Shown here in pieces: positions 36,970 through 49,898 of a stretch of 64,000 nt of DNA. How positions within the stretch are numbered: the stretch's first letter is position 1; each line of letters begins with the position of its first letter. The notes beneath the pieces are model-generated. The model was not told where the DNA came from. It did not search any database and was given only the letters and a program-made list of their open reading frames with translations. Made by a program: the position numbers and the translations under genes. The stretch comes from Rhopalosiphum padi (taxonomy: Eukaryota; Arthropoda; Insecta; Hemiptera; Aphididae): assembly GCF_020882245.1 (NCBI RefSeq), contig NC_083599.1, forward strand, positions 13,818,931 through 13,882,930, given 5' to 3'.

Positions 36970-39900
36970 TGCGACGGTTATTCGGTTAAAATTTTGATTT
37001 AAAATTTTGATCGCTCGAGATTTGTTATAGCGAGCGCGTTTCTTTTCAGACTAATACGATTTCGATCGGCGGTCAATATTGACGTATACCTAGAGACGCG
37101 GTTGTTTTCAGCCAGCTATATAATAATACATAATATTATATCATACCTATAGGATCCGGAATTCAATGCCATGTGCATTATTTTTTATGTGCTCAGGAAC
37201 TTATTGTCAAATTATTAAACATAATGATTCGTTTCGTGTACTATACGTAATAGATAGGAACTTAAAGAAAGGTGAAAGTTCTATCCTGCGTTTTTCGATT
37301 TTTTAAATTTTTAGTTCGTTTTATTAATTTTTAACACATATTTTATTAAAACATTGTACAAGCTTTTAGTTTATAATAACAAATAAATTTAAAATAATAT
37401 TTAAAGAAATACTGTTTTCAAAATATATTTTGCTTTAATAGTTTTTAAGTATTTTTCAACAAGAACAGATTTTGATATCTATCATTAAATTTAATAACAT
37501 ATAGGCAATGACTTCAAATCGCAATAATTATATAGGACTAAACTATCATTATAGACTATAGTTGAAACGTACCGGGCCGATTATCAAAAGGCTGACATTA
37601 TTCAACCAAATTCTATGTAACATAATAGGTATAGGAGATATAGGATTGATTCTATTTACATTAGACCGATAAATATAGAAAATATTAGTTTATTAATTAC
37701 ATTTAAAATTTTCAGATTAATTTTATGTTCTCTAATATCTTTACAATTGTTTGTAGAATTTTACTTTTTAGAGTTATGATAAATATTAAAAATATAAAAA
37801 TTAATTTCGAACAATTGTCTATCATTAAAACTTTTTAGAGATTTTGTGAAACGGGTTAAAGTTGAATAATATTTGTCTGGTATTTTTTTTTTTTTTTATG
37901 CAGTTTTTAGTGATGGAAATGGAACCGATTTTAACAGTAACTTTCAATTAGTAATTTCATTCACGTATACGAATCCTTATACAAAATTCACTTTAAAAAT
38001 TAAATAACATACTATCATTGTTTTTATATTTGTCAATAATTTGTTTTATTTTTAATTTTAGCAATATAACATATTATATTTAAAAATAATTTATAAGTTA
38101 TCACATGAGTTCAAATGTGGTTATGAATTTATGATTCATAACATGATTTCTTTCATATTGAAATATTTTATTGCTAACATTTTTCATTTTTGGATGTTGA
38201 AACTTGAAAGTTGAAAACTACAACATTTATTTTTTTTTTCAATCATTACAATTATTGTAATAGAAACAAGATAAAAACAAGAATAATATTTGTTTTAATA
38301 GTTAAAATTTATGATACATATTGGAGAATATTTACAATTATTTATGTATATTGCAGGTGCATGTATATATAGACCCATTTTCTTTGCATATTTTCATCAT
38401 ATTTACTACATTTTTAGTGCATATAATTCCGGTACCATAATTAAAGAGTTTAAGACGAATATTCATTTTATACCTGAATAATGAATTCTTTGTTGTTTGT
38501 AATGGGATTGTCAAACTGTACTCATTGCTAAAATGTTCAAATTATACACTCAGATTACAACAAGAAGTGTAAAAATCACTCGATCCGAATAATTTCATAA
38601 TATCTAAAATCATATCATTAAGTATGTTATTATTTTGATTTTATAACTTTGTATAATAATTAAATTGTAGCTATTTATTAATTTTATAATATATATATAT
38701 ATATATTAAATTATTAAAATATATTTGTGTCAGCCTAACAGTTGTGTCGGTTAATAAATTGTCAACTTTATGAATTTGGAATAAAAGTTTTGTTTTTTTT
38801 TTCAATTTGGCTCATTGTTCATCAATGAATCATCATCCATTAGAGCATAATATGCAAAAGTTCTATTGATGCATTTACGTAATTAAGAACGTAAAATTTT
38901 GTTCTAAACAAAACTTATAAAGAGTTAAGAGCAAGTTGTAGTTAAATAATCTATTTGTTAATATTTAAATTGTAATAATTAAGTAATTATAATAATTTGT
39001 AATTTTTTATAATCAGGTCTAAATTTCTAAATCCTTTGTAAAATCTTATAAATTAGTATAACAATTTAAAATGAATATATTCTAAACAAAATTTAAACCA
39101 TATATATCATGTATACCTGATTGAAAAAAAAAAATGTTTTTACCATATTATAACCTCAACGCAATGACAAGTTCATAAGGAAATGCGCGTAAGTTTAAAT
39201 TTTAAGTGGGTTTGGCTTTTTCCAATTATATATTCTTTTCAAAATCGTTCTCATCATACGATATATTAATATGTCACTTCCATGTGTGCTTTAAAAGGGT
39301 TGATATCCAAATCAGTGAACGGTGGTGGCTAAGCGGTTAATCTCTCCGAACTATACGATTGTATTTGTGTCAGTTAACATCACTACCCACGCAAATTGAC
39401 AATCAAAATGTATAATAAAATATTTTAATTGTCATTTTCTCTTTTTTTTAACAAGAAAAACATCATAGAAGCATGCCTTCTTTTACCAATCATTAATTAT
39501 TATAAATGTTAGTGGGTATGTTATAATATTATATAGTACTAATAATTAATAAGTATATAAGAACTGGGTAATTTTAAATTTTAGTATTTATAATCAATAC
39601 TATTTTCTATTATCCACAGTAAAATTAAAATGCATCTCATTCTGCAATAGGTAATTCGTATCAATTCCAATGAGTAGGAAGTTCAAACTCACGTAAAAAC
39701 GCACCGAAAAGTGGTCAAAAACATAAATATAAATAGGTATCTCATTTTTAAAATATCTTCCTGTCGTGTAAACATTGTATATGATAAGTAAAATGTATTT
39801 TCGTTTAAAAAAAAATAATACAATGTTGAATATACCCTATAATATTCGTGGTATAGTTGCTGCGAGAAATTCTATATAGCGTATTGAAAGTTCAATACCT

Positions 39901-42350
39901 AGCTTTAACGTCACCATTGATGATGGTCAATATTTAACGATTTCTAACAGCCGTCACTTTTATAAGTGTAACTGTTAACGTCCCAAAGTGAAATCGTCCA
40001 TTTATCCACTTAAATGCCGACAAAAGTGCTCCGTGTTCTTGAATATACCAGAATAATCGACTTTAGGTTCTATATCAATAATACTTCTTTTGTACTGTTT
40101 TTACACAGCTAGTTAGATAACATGCTCAAGTCATCTTAAAATAGATACAATCTTAATCTTAACACCCTAAACTTGCTGCTTTGATAAACAAAACTTACCA
40201 CATTCTATTATGATGATATCGCCTTACAATTTTAAAATGTTGGTACTTGTGCTATATAAATTATGTTCTATTTACAGATTTAAGATTTTTAGATATCACA
40301 TTTTAAACTAGTGAGTTTTCTTTTATATTTTAAAATCTATTTTAGTGATACGATTGGACTGTTTGCATTATAATCCACGTTCTAATATTTTTTAAATCTG
40401 CAGCAAAATATGCTATAAGCTAAATATTATGGCAAAAAATATGTTCTTTATACGTAATGACGTCGCTGTGAATATGTAAGATGTAACAAATCTCTCCTCG
40501 TTATTCTTTCCTCTGTTCAACTATAAATTATTATCTTGTATATATATATATGCGAGTAAATTCTATGTATATTATCTATATCTATGGTGCATACTGCATG
40601 TAGCATATTATGTATATTTTATACGTACACATTCATAATATTATTCGTTTAATATACACGAAGAAACAAGAAAATATAATAATCTACACAAAAGTATTAT
40701 TATTTAAAATGCCACCATGGTCTGTATATGTACTTCCTAATAAGCTATAATAAACAAAGGCATTATAAACCTGCATGTGCTAGATAAAACGCTAAAAGTT
40801 TTACGTTATACACTAAATCTTTCATGTAGAAAAGAGTCTATTATTTGTACATAGGACACAGACGTGCACTAAAATACGTGTCTATATCCGAAAAATAAAT
40901 CGGATAAAGATTTGAGTATTATTCTAAAAATTTACTTACCTTCTTTTTCGGGAAAAGTTTTATTTTTATTTAATAGTAAATAGCAATGCGAATACTACGA
41001 TTTATCAATCGTCAATGTTGAGGCTCAACGATATTTGTCAATATCTAAAAACCTTAGTTAGTGTGTTAGAACTTTGATTTGATCTGTTATGAAATCCTTT
41101 CAAAGTTAGTCATGTTAACTATTTAAATAATATTCAATGATGGTTCCAGTAAGATAATTGTTTTATGAGTTCAAAATTAATTACTCTACTAAAAATCTTT
41201 TTAGGTAGTACCTATACATTACATTCACTCACTTCTAGACGCAACAAATTCAATGATTTTTTTATTTTATTTTTAAAATTTTGGTAGTATTATTTATCCC
41301 GGAATCTTAAAAGAAACAAGCTATAGTTGGTTTCAATCTCTACACCACATGCAAGACCTTTTATGAATCGTCCCACACAACACGATTTAATGAACCCAAA
41401 AGCCGCGTATGGTTTGGGGTTATAATAGTCTTTATAATTTCGACTTGAATTACATAACGAATCGAAACCTCGGCGTTTATGTTAATATTTAAGTTAATTT
41501 TTTTATTCATTATAATAAATGATCTGTTGTATTATGCTTAAAATATTTAATTATTTTACTATTTTTAATTTTATTTAATATTATTTATAAAGTTTTGTGT
41601 AAAACTCATAATATTATAAGTAAGGTTTTTAAACTTATAGTACCTAAAATAATCAAAACAAGTGCTTAAAATTGTATTAAAAAATTTCATTGTAAACATT
41701 TTGCACCCTCAAACTAAAAAAAAATAGAATTTCACCTCAAAATTAAAGTCATATTGGAGACAAATTATAGACTCGAATTCAGATACATGTAACTTTTAAA
41801 ACAGTTCTAGTAGATAACTTATTATACATAACCTATTATACATTTATAAATATTAAATTAAAATTGAATATACAATACGACGAATAGCGTAACCGAAAAT
41901 CGACATATATGTCATATGTGCATATGTTTTTTTTTTTATTATTGTTGTCAGAACGTTTAAATATCTGGATATGAAATTGCAGCTTGTAACTTGTAGCCAT
42001 GGGTGACTCTCGACCGACGCAACGGATAGTAAAAATAAACAAAGATGAATGTTACTAAAGTTACCTACTATTAATTTTTTTTTAATTAAGGAAAAAATTT
42101 ATAATTGTAGAAAAAAACAGTTTTTGTCAGTGATGATTGTCGTCTGCGTCATCACAAAGTAGAAATTAAAACATTAAAACTTTAAAATAGTACCTATTTA
42201 AAATAAGCTACCTACATGTTAAAAAAATCACTTAAAAATGACATATTTAAAATGTTAACAACATGATATAAATTGAAAATTCCCATAGCGCTCTGCTTTG
42301 TTTTGTATTATAATTCCACTTTTAATTCCGAACCTCGATGATAAGCAACA
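36970..42350. other. AT-rich intergenic DNA upstream of tubulin
   Basis: No coding-like frame over about 5.4 kb. Contains the tRNA-like head at 39321 and a mixed-composition patch at 39930-40060. Nothing else recognised. Confidence 0.5.
39321..39395 (+). repeat. Degenerate tRNA-like SINE head
   Basis: GTGGTGGCTAAGCGGTTAAT contains a pol III A-box (TGGCTAAGCGG at 39326-39336) like that of Ser/Leu tRNAs. The expected B-box GGTTCGAATCC is not preserved downstream. A tRNA-derived SINE or decayed tRNA pseudogene is more likely than a working tRNA gene. Confidence 0.3.
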
Positions 42351-42358
42351 ATGGAACA

Positions 42359-42865
42359 CAGGGCCGTTCCGAGGGGGAGACTACTACCCAGATTTTTATG
42401 TTCAAAGTAGTCGGCAAAATCATAATATCCAACGAATCTAAAATAGTCGGATAAAAGTAGTTTAAATTTCGTAATAATTTAAAATTACAATCATTTTCAA
42501 ATAATTTTACATTTATTTTTGTTATACGTAATCCGATCGTAAAAACTGAAAATAGTAATTTTTTGGAACTCGTATAGTCGTATCTGTTCACAATGACGGC
42601 GATATTATATTAATTTTTATATAATTTATCAAAAACACGTTTCTAACATTACGATTTTTATATTGTTGTATGAATTATTAAGATATTAAAAACAAAATAT
42701 TAAAAATATGATTTTTACTCTACACATATTATGTCACGTATTTTACACGCAATAAACCAATAAGTCCTAACCAATAAATTTCCTAAGGTCCTATACATTA
42801 AAACAATGTTAGTCTGCAAATTGATAAATCTAGCCCCCCATGATTTGTTTTTCGGGACGGCCCTG
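42359..42865. mobile_element. hAT-type MITE, 507 bp, 8-bp duplication
   Basis: The left end CAGGGCCGTTCCGAGGGGG and right end TTTCGGGACGGCCCTG are inverted repeats. The flanking octamers ATGGAACA (42351-42358) and ATGGAACG (42866-42873) match at 7 of 8. The length, CAG start and 8-bp site fit a non-autonomous hAT element. The 89-codon frame overlapping it is not credible as a gene. Confidence 0.75.
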
Positions 42866-43358
42866 ATGGAACGTGTACATTCTGCCATGTTACTATTAAA
42901 CAGAAGTCAACAAACATAATATTATACTAATTACTATCGTTATGAAAACAGTGATTTTTAGACTCATATTACTCATAATATAATATATTAGGCGATACGA
43001 TTAAATCGACCCCGCGCGGTATCAACCCGTACGTGTCGTCGGTTTGACATAATAACGGACATGCGACATTTGGCCGAGCAGAATATAGCTGTTGTAATAT
43101 AGCAGACAATGATTTTATCGTTTCAAACCCGCAGCCGAGCCACATACGATAATAATTAAATCCGACACGCCGCGGTGCAGCGTAAAATATCATAATAATC
43201 ATAATAATAATGTTATGCAGTCGTGTACGACTCGATAATACTCTGCACCGACACCACTCTGCAGACGCCTACCGTATAACACGACAAACGATTGCGGTCT
43301 GGACGGCGGCGGTGGCGGTGGTAGGCAATAACAGGACGTGGGCGTGAGTGCGTGTGAT

Positions 43359-43380
43359 GTGTGTGTGTGTGTGTGTGTGT
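43359..43380. repeat. (GT)n microsatellite
   Basis: Eleven GT dinucleotides within the large CpG-rich island. Confidence 0.95.
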
Positions 43381-43529
43381 ACGGCGGACGGGGATGAAAG
43401 AGCTGCGGAAAACGCTTATGCGCGTGTTTCTGTCACCCCCGGGTCGGCGACGATGATTAGGCTGGCAAACACGTCAAATCCACACGCCGCACAATGGATA
43501 TAAAACCAGCCGCCACCGGCTTAATCGCA

Positions 43530-43657
43530 ATAGTAGTAGTAGTAGTAGTAGAAGTAGTACTGTAATAGTAGTAGTACTCTGTGGTGGTAGTAGTAGTAAT
43601 AGTAGTAGTAGTAGTAGTAGTCGTCCTCGTCGTCGTCGTCGTCGTCGTCATCGTCGA
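43530..43657. repeat. Compound trinucleotide tract (GTA)n then (GTC)n
   Basis: Runs of GTA/AGT with small interruptions switch near 43620 to GTC/TCG repeats. In any frame it gives homopolymeric Val, Ser, Tyr, Thr or Asp, so the overlapping long open frames on both strands are low-complexity artefacts unless shown otherwise. Confidence 0.95.
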
Positions 43658-43685
43658 TGTCACTACCGCCAGGCAACGTCTCTTC

Positions 43686-43711
43686 GTGTGTGTGTGTGTT
43701 TGTGTGTGTGT
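43686..43711. repeat. (GT)n microsatellite with one interruption
   Basis: GT repeats interrupted by a single TT, directly downstream of the trinucleotide tract. Confidence 0.9.
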
Positions 43712-43840
43712 ATACAAAAAAAAATCTCTTCGCGACGACACACGCCACCCCCACGCCGCCGCCCGCGTCGCGATATTATTTTCTCGGGCGGTAAACACAA
43801 ACCGTCTGCGGCGTTTAATATTATATATACTGCACGCGTC

Positions 43841-43872
<32 letters not shown>

Positions 43873-44430
43873 GTATACGCGGCCGAGGGTGTGGCGTGTC
43901 GTGCAGTGTGGGTGAGTGGATGAGTGAGTGTGCGCGTGTGTGTGCGCTCACGTTCGAGGAAAAACAGAAAAGCTCTCAGAAATCCTGCCACTGCGAGTCG
44001 GGAGGGCGAACGCCGGAGAGGGTGGAAAAGTAGAAGGAAAACGGTTTTTTTTTTTTATGTAAACCGCAAAACCCGTCTAATAACAATCATAAAAATAATA
44101 ATAATAATAATATATATATACACGTTATGTACGCCCTTATTGTCGTCGCTATATAAATATAGACGCGTACAACACACACACACATATACATACAGGCGTC
44201 ATAACTCAGAAGTGTACGCGTCTGATAGATTCTTTTCCTTTTCTCTTTTTTCCCCTTTCAAACACACCGTACGTCGCGCGCCGATGTTATGTACACATGT
44301 ATATATACGCACGCGTGTTTTTAGGACGAAATTGACAAGCGGCGTTTTAATGACCTTTCAACAACGGTTATCCGTCGTCAGTTTTCGTTTACAATATGGC
44401 GGTGGGGGTGGAAAAGAATAAAGTATCAGC

Positions 44431-45740
44431 CCGAAGTTCACTCGATACGTATTATGTAAGGCATATAAATGCAATTTGTTAAAAAAAAAAACTTCTGATC
44501 ATATACATACAGTATTATATACACTATACGTGTATACTATAGGTGGGTATACAACGCTGTCGGTTAGATTAGTATTAATATAATATTATCTTACTATATA
44601 CAATACTCGTATAGTTCTTCAATTTCGATATTTGCGGCCATAAACAATCGTGTTAATATGTTTTATTTTTATAAATTAATAATTTTTAAGCTAATCATTG
44701 TGGTGTATTTTTGTTTTATACTTTATATATAATATAAAACTTTGCGAAAATAGTATCTATTCGTTTGAATTACTTCATAAAATTGTTTATTGTTTTAATG
44801 GTTTTATTTTACCAACTATAATATAATACTTAATAATATGTTCCAGACTTCAGTCATCAGTGTTCCACGTTTATTAATAAAAGTTCCATATATGACTACA
44901 GTAGTGCGATCGTAATAAAAAGTCAGCAATAAACTTCTTAACAATAAATTGAAAACGACATAAATATAAGTATATATATAGATGACATTAAAAGCTTTGA
45001 AACTCTAGTAAACAAAAATGTTTTAATTATTAGTTATAAATCCATTTTCTAAATATAATTATTTTAGATAAAGTTTTCTATAGTATTATACGCATAAAAC
45101 AAATTTCTCATTATTATTCATAAATAATAGTATCGGTAATTTTTTTTTTTATTATTATTTATTGTCACTAGAAAAATTGCAATTTGTACAAAAACGCTAT
45201 CAGGTAATAAATTGGTTTAATCCAAAATATATATATAAGAGATTGAGGATAAACCATCGCACTTCTGCTGGCAATTATTTTTTTTTTTATTATATAATAT
45301 TAGTGTTCACGCTAAGGTAGGTATCCATGATCTTTTCAGAAGATAATGATGGTTTTTGAAATAGTTAGAATAGAAAGATTATTATTGATGAAAGAATTTG
45401 AACTTTGCATGATTATGCAATCATTGATTGACATTTTTATGTCGGGTTATAGTAGTTATTTGTTTTACTATACACTCGTAGGGATATTATTGAATATGGA
45501 CTACGCGTGAAGATCATTGTATATTGCTTCGTTGCGGATATATTATATATAATATAGAGATGTATTAAGAAATACGACGCAAAATGTTTGCTTGGAGGTC
45601 GAAGCTTTTTAGTTTTGTTATAACGTTTGCGTGTGTATATAACATAGTGTCGTAGCTCGTAATGACTAGCCATAGTTTACATATAATCTTTAGAGGAAAT
45701 TGTCGGTGGCAATGATTGAAATAGAAATAGTTTTCGACTC
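44431..45740. other. AT-rich intergenic DNA
   Basis: No credible coding frame; several A/T runs and TA-rich words. Confidence 0.5.
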
Positions 45741-46300
45741 AGTGGACGGGTTGATTGTGTATTATAATCAATCGGATTCGGTCGCTGGAGAAGGCGCAGA
45801 AGAGGGTGACGGTCTCTAGCTCTCCCGTTGTCGTTGCAATAAGTGCAAAGTGCTTTTCATAGTTAAATGCAAAACAACCATCGGCGACCGGCGTGCGGGG
45901 AGGATTGAGGGTGATTCATTATCATTTGTATCATCGCCGTCGTCATCTCGATTGCCCACGAGAACGGGTTACGTCAAATAATAATTTAACTAACCGTCGC
46001 CACTGTCGTAAAAATCGAACATTGTATATGCACGCAAAATCGGGAAGGGGTGGAAGAGTCCCACGTTACAACAATAAGAGGGCGGTCAAGACGGATGCAA
46101 ACGCGGTGCGGGGGTGGAACGATAAAGATCCGGATAAGCATATATTGTTGAATAACGCTTTTGCGGGGACGCCACTCGATAAATACAACGTTAAACGGTC
46201 GTTCCCAACGAATAGTCATCGTATTAGTCTGATTAAAATGCGACTATATTATAATACGTATTATATCGTATTATACGAACTGCACTTTTAAAGTCCTATT
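45741..46300. promoter_or_regulatory. CpG-enriched island with a 132-codon frame
   Basis: CGACCGGCGTGCGGGGAGG and GCCGTCGTCATCTCGATTG mark raised CpG. The plus-strand frame at 45893-46291 is rich in Arg, His and Asn, has no recognisable domain, and its end is Tyr/Leu-rich. I treat it as possible untranslated exon sequence rather than a protein. Confidence 0.25.
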
Positions 46301-46348
46301 TATGACATTAATACACACGTAGGTATCCAATAAGTGCTTCGTTTGTTT

Positions 46349-47116
46349 TGGTGTCACCAGTTTTTGTCAAAAATGAATTTTCTGTTTTCTACCAAATTAA
46401 AAAAAACGTCATTCCTTTTCCCTAGATATAAATTATAGAATTTTAAAGTTTAGGAACCCTTAATAGAGATTTAATAATATTATATTTTTCAGTGACTATA
46501 TAATATGTGTATAATGTATACTGTATACACACTGTTTATATACTGTATATAGAGTATAGTGATTTAGGTACATACGACGCAGTACCCACTATATAGTTAA
46601 ACAATAATTGTACACCTGCTACATTTGTTTAAATTATTACGCACGACTTTTTTCAAGTTATTATGTAAGTAATATTATAATATTATACAATTTACAATAA
46701 TATTATAAAGATTCATTTAAATTATTAAAAAATATGACCAAGACAAAACATTTGAAAAATACTAACAAAATTAGACTTTCAAAAAAGCATTTTATTTTTA
46801 TGAAATGAATTTTTGTGTTAAAGTAATCACTAATTTAAATCTAATTATTCAAAAGTCATAAATTAAATAGTTAAATAAAAAAAAAAAATTCTAAATATAT
46901 TAGGTACATATTATTATCGTGTAAAATTATTACTGTATTTACTTATTTACATGTAATATTTCTGCAGAATACAGTGTTATATTTGTATAGTTTTGATAAC
47001 AATATAATATTATTAAATCATTTAAATCTTTACGTAAGAGTTTCCAAATTTTAAAATTTTATTATTTATAACTGGCGGAAAACAGAAAGTTAATCTATGG
47101 CTGACACTGGTGACAC
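46349..47116. mobile_element. Mutator-like MITE, 768 bp, 10-bp duplication
   Basis: TCGTTTGTTT occurs on both sides (46339-46348 and 47117-47126). Inside, GTGTCACCAGT from 46351 is matched inverted by ACTGGTGACAC ending at 47116. Similarity extends about 50 bases inward, including TTTTCTGTTTTCTACCA on the left against TGGCGGAAAACAGAAA on the right. A 9-10-bp duplication with long TIRs fits the MULE superfamily. Two extra bases at the left boundary leave the exact end uncertain. Non-coding. Confidence 0.65.
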
Positions 47117-47414
47117 TCGTTTGTTTACGTCGTGATTTCTATATAACACAATACTCGTACACATGCACAAGTATTATAGTGATAGTCGATACATAGTATA
47201 ACGTATACACTATACTTATATTTTACGATCGAATTGGTTGATATATTTTTAAGTAAATGGTTTAGACAGTCTACTGTAAACCATTGCACCCATAAATTAA
47301 TCTGTATTACGGACAATCTCATATCAAGATATTTACTTGATATAGGTCCATAGGTATATACTATATATGCGTGTGCAATTCCACCACATATTATTTAATG
47401 TTAGTATTTTAGAT

Positions 47415-47742
47415 CGGTGGTCTTTAACCTTTTTAGACTCCCGACTCACTTTTTTAGGTGACATACATTTTCGCGACCCACGTAAGCTTTGTGGAAAAAC
47501 GAAAAAAAAGCTGAAATTGCATAATACTTTGTAGTAGTACTAACTTATAATGTGATTTAATATCTATTATATTATTATAATATTGTATTATAGAATATGG
47601 ATTATATAAACTGTATTTTAATTTATTTCGTCTATTATATTTAATTTTTATTTTAAAAAGAAGACTTATCACGACCCAATTTTAAAGCTTACGCAACCCA
47701 AAAATGGGTCACGAGTCACGACCCGTCGGTTGAAGACCACTG
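47415..47742. mobile_element. hAT-type MITE, 328 bp, perfect 8-bp duplication
   Basis: The left end CGGTGGTCTTTAACC and right end GGTTGAAGACCACTG are inverted repeats (13 of 15). The octamer TTTTAGAT is present unchanged at 47407-47414 and 47743-47750. Inside, CGACCCACG near the left and CACGACCCGTCGG near the right give further subterminal symmetry. The intact duplication suggests a comparatively recent insertion. No coding capacity. Confidence 0.85.
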
Positions 47743-47750
47743 TTTTAGAT

Positions 47751-48460
47751 TTTACTTTATTATTTTATCGATTAAATTACGTTGTAAAAAATATTATCAC
47801 TCGTGTAAGATCACTTGCATTATTTTAGGAGAGTATGGCAATAAAAGTTAATTTTCCCATTGATAACAGTATTTCCCATGATATCTCATTTGTGTGTGCT
47901 AAATCATAATTTGTAAATATATAGCCGATTTTAATTATTAATTATTATCTACACGAAAGATTAAAACATAATAATCAAAACAGCATAATCTCGGCAGTAG
48001 TCCTCTTGTTTTTTATATATCCAAATTTTACGAGCCATAGACTTTAGTTTATATCTTTAATTAGTATTTGTAATCATGTATCTATAGTCTATAGTGTATA
48101 ATATAATCTGATCAAATATAAAAAAATAATTTAACCATATCCAAATTACCCAAAATATCCCTAATTAAATAATAATGGATCATTATTTTTTTTAACGTCA
48201 TTTTGGTGCATTATGGTTAGTATCGAAAACCGGGCAAATATATGACGTGCGAAGCTTATAATAATATTATCCGCAGTATTATATTTTATAAATTTTATAA
48301 TATTCATGCTGTTCGGTTTAATACTGCTCTCGGGGAGGTATACAATTTATAGTTAGGTATCAATCCGATTACTTGGAAAATCTCAAAACATTGTTTATAA
48401 ACAATAAAATTATTATTAATTTCGTTGTACCTATATGTAATTGTAGAATGTAATATAGTA
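47751..48460. other. AT-rich intergenic DNA
   Basis: Nothing seen beyond AT-rich sequence. Confidence 0.5.
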
Positions 48461-48820
48461 GTATAGGCGAGGGCAATGCGCGTAGTAGAAAATTCGCGGA
48501 GAAGCGCACGCACAGTTCCGAGTCATCAGATCCAAAAAGGGATCGCCCCTCGTCGTTTAATCCTTTACGGGTGCCAGAAACTGAATAAATTGAAATCACT
48601 TCGTTATACTTGCAGGTTCCCTGAAAAATTCCGATTCGGCGTTGGCTACAAACGTATACTATACACTACAGCACAGTTTATAGTTCATAATAATGCCGAC
48701 ACCACGCTTGACTGTGTTTCTTCGCGTTTCATTTCGAAGAAAAATAAAATGAAACTACAAACAATGTTTTATATCTCGTCGTGTCTCGTCTTATTGGTCT
48801 AGTCTCGAACGTAAGTTGCT
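48460..48820 (+). promoter_or_regulatory. Small CpG-enriched island, possible 5' exon
   Basis: GCGGAGAAGCGCACGCAC and ATTCCGATTCGGCGTTGGC give raised CpG, ending at the signal-like mini frame (48749) and a donor-like GTAAGT (48811). The arrangement resembles a 5' UTR exon read on the plus strand. Unproven. Confidence 0.25.
48749..48802 (+). CDS. Possible signal-peptide-like mini frame (17 aa) or uORF
   Basis: ATAAAATGA starts MKLQTMFYISSCLVLLV followed by TAG. The sequence has a basic N-terminus and a hydrophobic core, like a secretory signal. A strong donor-like GTAAGT lies just after at 48811. The stop codon before that donor means it cannot be a simple signal-peptide exon as written. It may be a uORF in a 5' UTR, a mutated exon, or chance. 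Confidence 0.18.
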   Translation: MKLQTMFYISSCLVLLV

Positions 48821-49808
48821 TCAAACGAGATACACTGCGTTTGGGTGTGTAAGTGTATTATACGTATTTTAATATTATATCAACAGATTAAATATATTAT
48901 CTTTTTTGATGTATTTTCAGAAACAGTGCCCTTTTGTTCTGTACATAATACCATAATGCTACTTATTCATCGGACGTAATCGTAAAATACTTTAGTCAAC
49001 ATTGTACAGACATTCGTATCACGTCATTTTGTTACATTGTACAATTTTACGAGTTAGGTACAACAAATGTTAATGTTCAATCAAATGCATAAACTTATAC
49101 ACTGTGTGCTATATTGTATACCTCTTTGCGCACTTAATGAAATATTAAACTTTCCTCTTCTAAGTTTACAGACGTGACAACGTAGAGTATTCAAAATTTA
49201 AAACTGCATTTAACGATAATTACTTATTACACATGACAATATGAACATTAAGAACAGTGTTTTATTCATTAATCTTTACACTTTGTCTTCAATCAACAAT
49301 GTTTGAATAAAAATATAAATAAATAACAAAGCATCTTTTGAATACATATAGTAGAAACCAAAAGTTATAACCAATTAGCCGTTAAAACTGGGACAATCCT
49401 AAATGCATGGGATGCCTGATCCTTTGTGCTGGCTGACACTAATACTTTTTGAAATTTAAAATACGATCATCATTGTGTTTGTCCAATGATTCCTATTGAA
49501 AATGTTCACTGAATTGAACAATGATCGCCCGGAAAAAATATGTTTTTAGATTCCTTGACACAATTATCTTGTTAATTTCGTTCCTTTCTGTGTGCTGTAT
49601 AGTTCCTACAGGGACCTTTTGTCTTCACGACACATATAACATTGGCTATATATATATACTAATAAAAGTAGGTATTTTTCTCCCCTCAGTGTGTAAACCT
49701 ACCATTCTTCACCGTGAAGTGTGGTACAGTATACCTACCTATCTACCTGGCAACCTCTTTCATGTTTGAACCTTTTTTTTCCGGTTCCCATTATTCTCAT
49801 TGTGTTAC

Positions 49809-49898
49809 ATGGAGAAATTGCAGCCCGTCGCCCGGATCCTGAATAGACTAAATTTATTTCACAACATGACTCTCCCATGCCGACCAGATGATTTATAA
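49809..49898 (+). CDS. Possible small coding segment, 29 aa, unknown
   Basis: The frame begins MEKLQPVARILNRLNLFHNM and ends at TAA. It follows a pyrimidine-rich stretch (49768-49808) that could serve as a splice acceptor tract. The surrounding 49780-49990 block is less AT-rich than its flanks and lacks simple repeats. No family recognised. Confidence 0.15.
   Translation: MEKLQPVARILNRLNLFHNMTLPCRPDDL

Larger units (their letters stand above)
42980..44430. promoter_or_regulatory. Largest CpG-rich island with stacked microsatellites
   Basis: About 1.4 kb of CpG-dense sequence (GTCTGGACGGCGGCGGTGGC, CCACGCCGCCGCCCGCGTCG) holding (GT)n, (GTA)n, (GTC)n, a second (GT)n and (AATA)n runs. Open frames of 150-165 codons on both strands are low-complexity. 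A balanced 77-codon minus-strand frame lies at 42969-43202. This is the best candidate in the window for a promoter plus long 5' UTR of a large gene; the direction of transcription cannot be fixed. Confidence 0.4.

Noticed and set aside
39321..39395. Functional tRNA-Ser or tRNA-Leu gene
   Set aside because: The A-box is good but the B-box and acceptor pairing are missing; kept only as a SINE-like relic.
43457..44421. Overlapping 150-165-codon frames on both strands
   Set aside because: They are built on GT, GTA and GTC microsatellites, giving homopolymeric Val, Thr, Asp or Tyr; not credible proteins.
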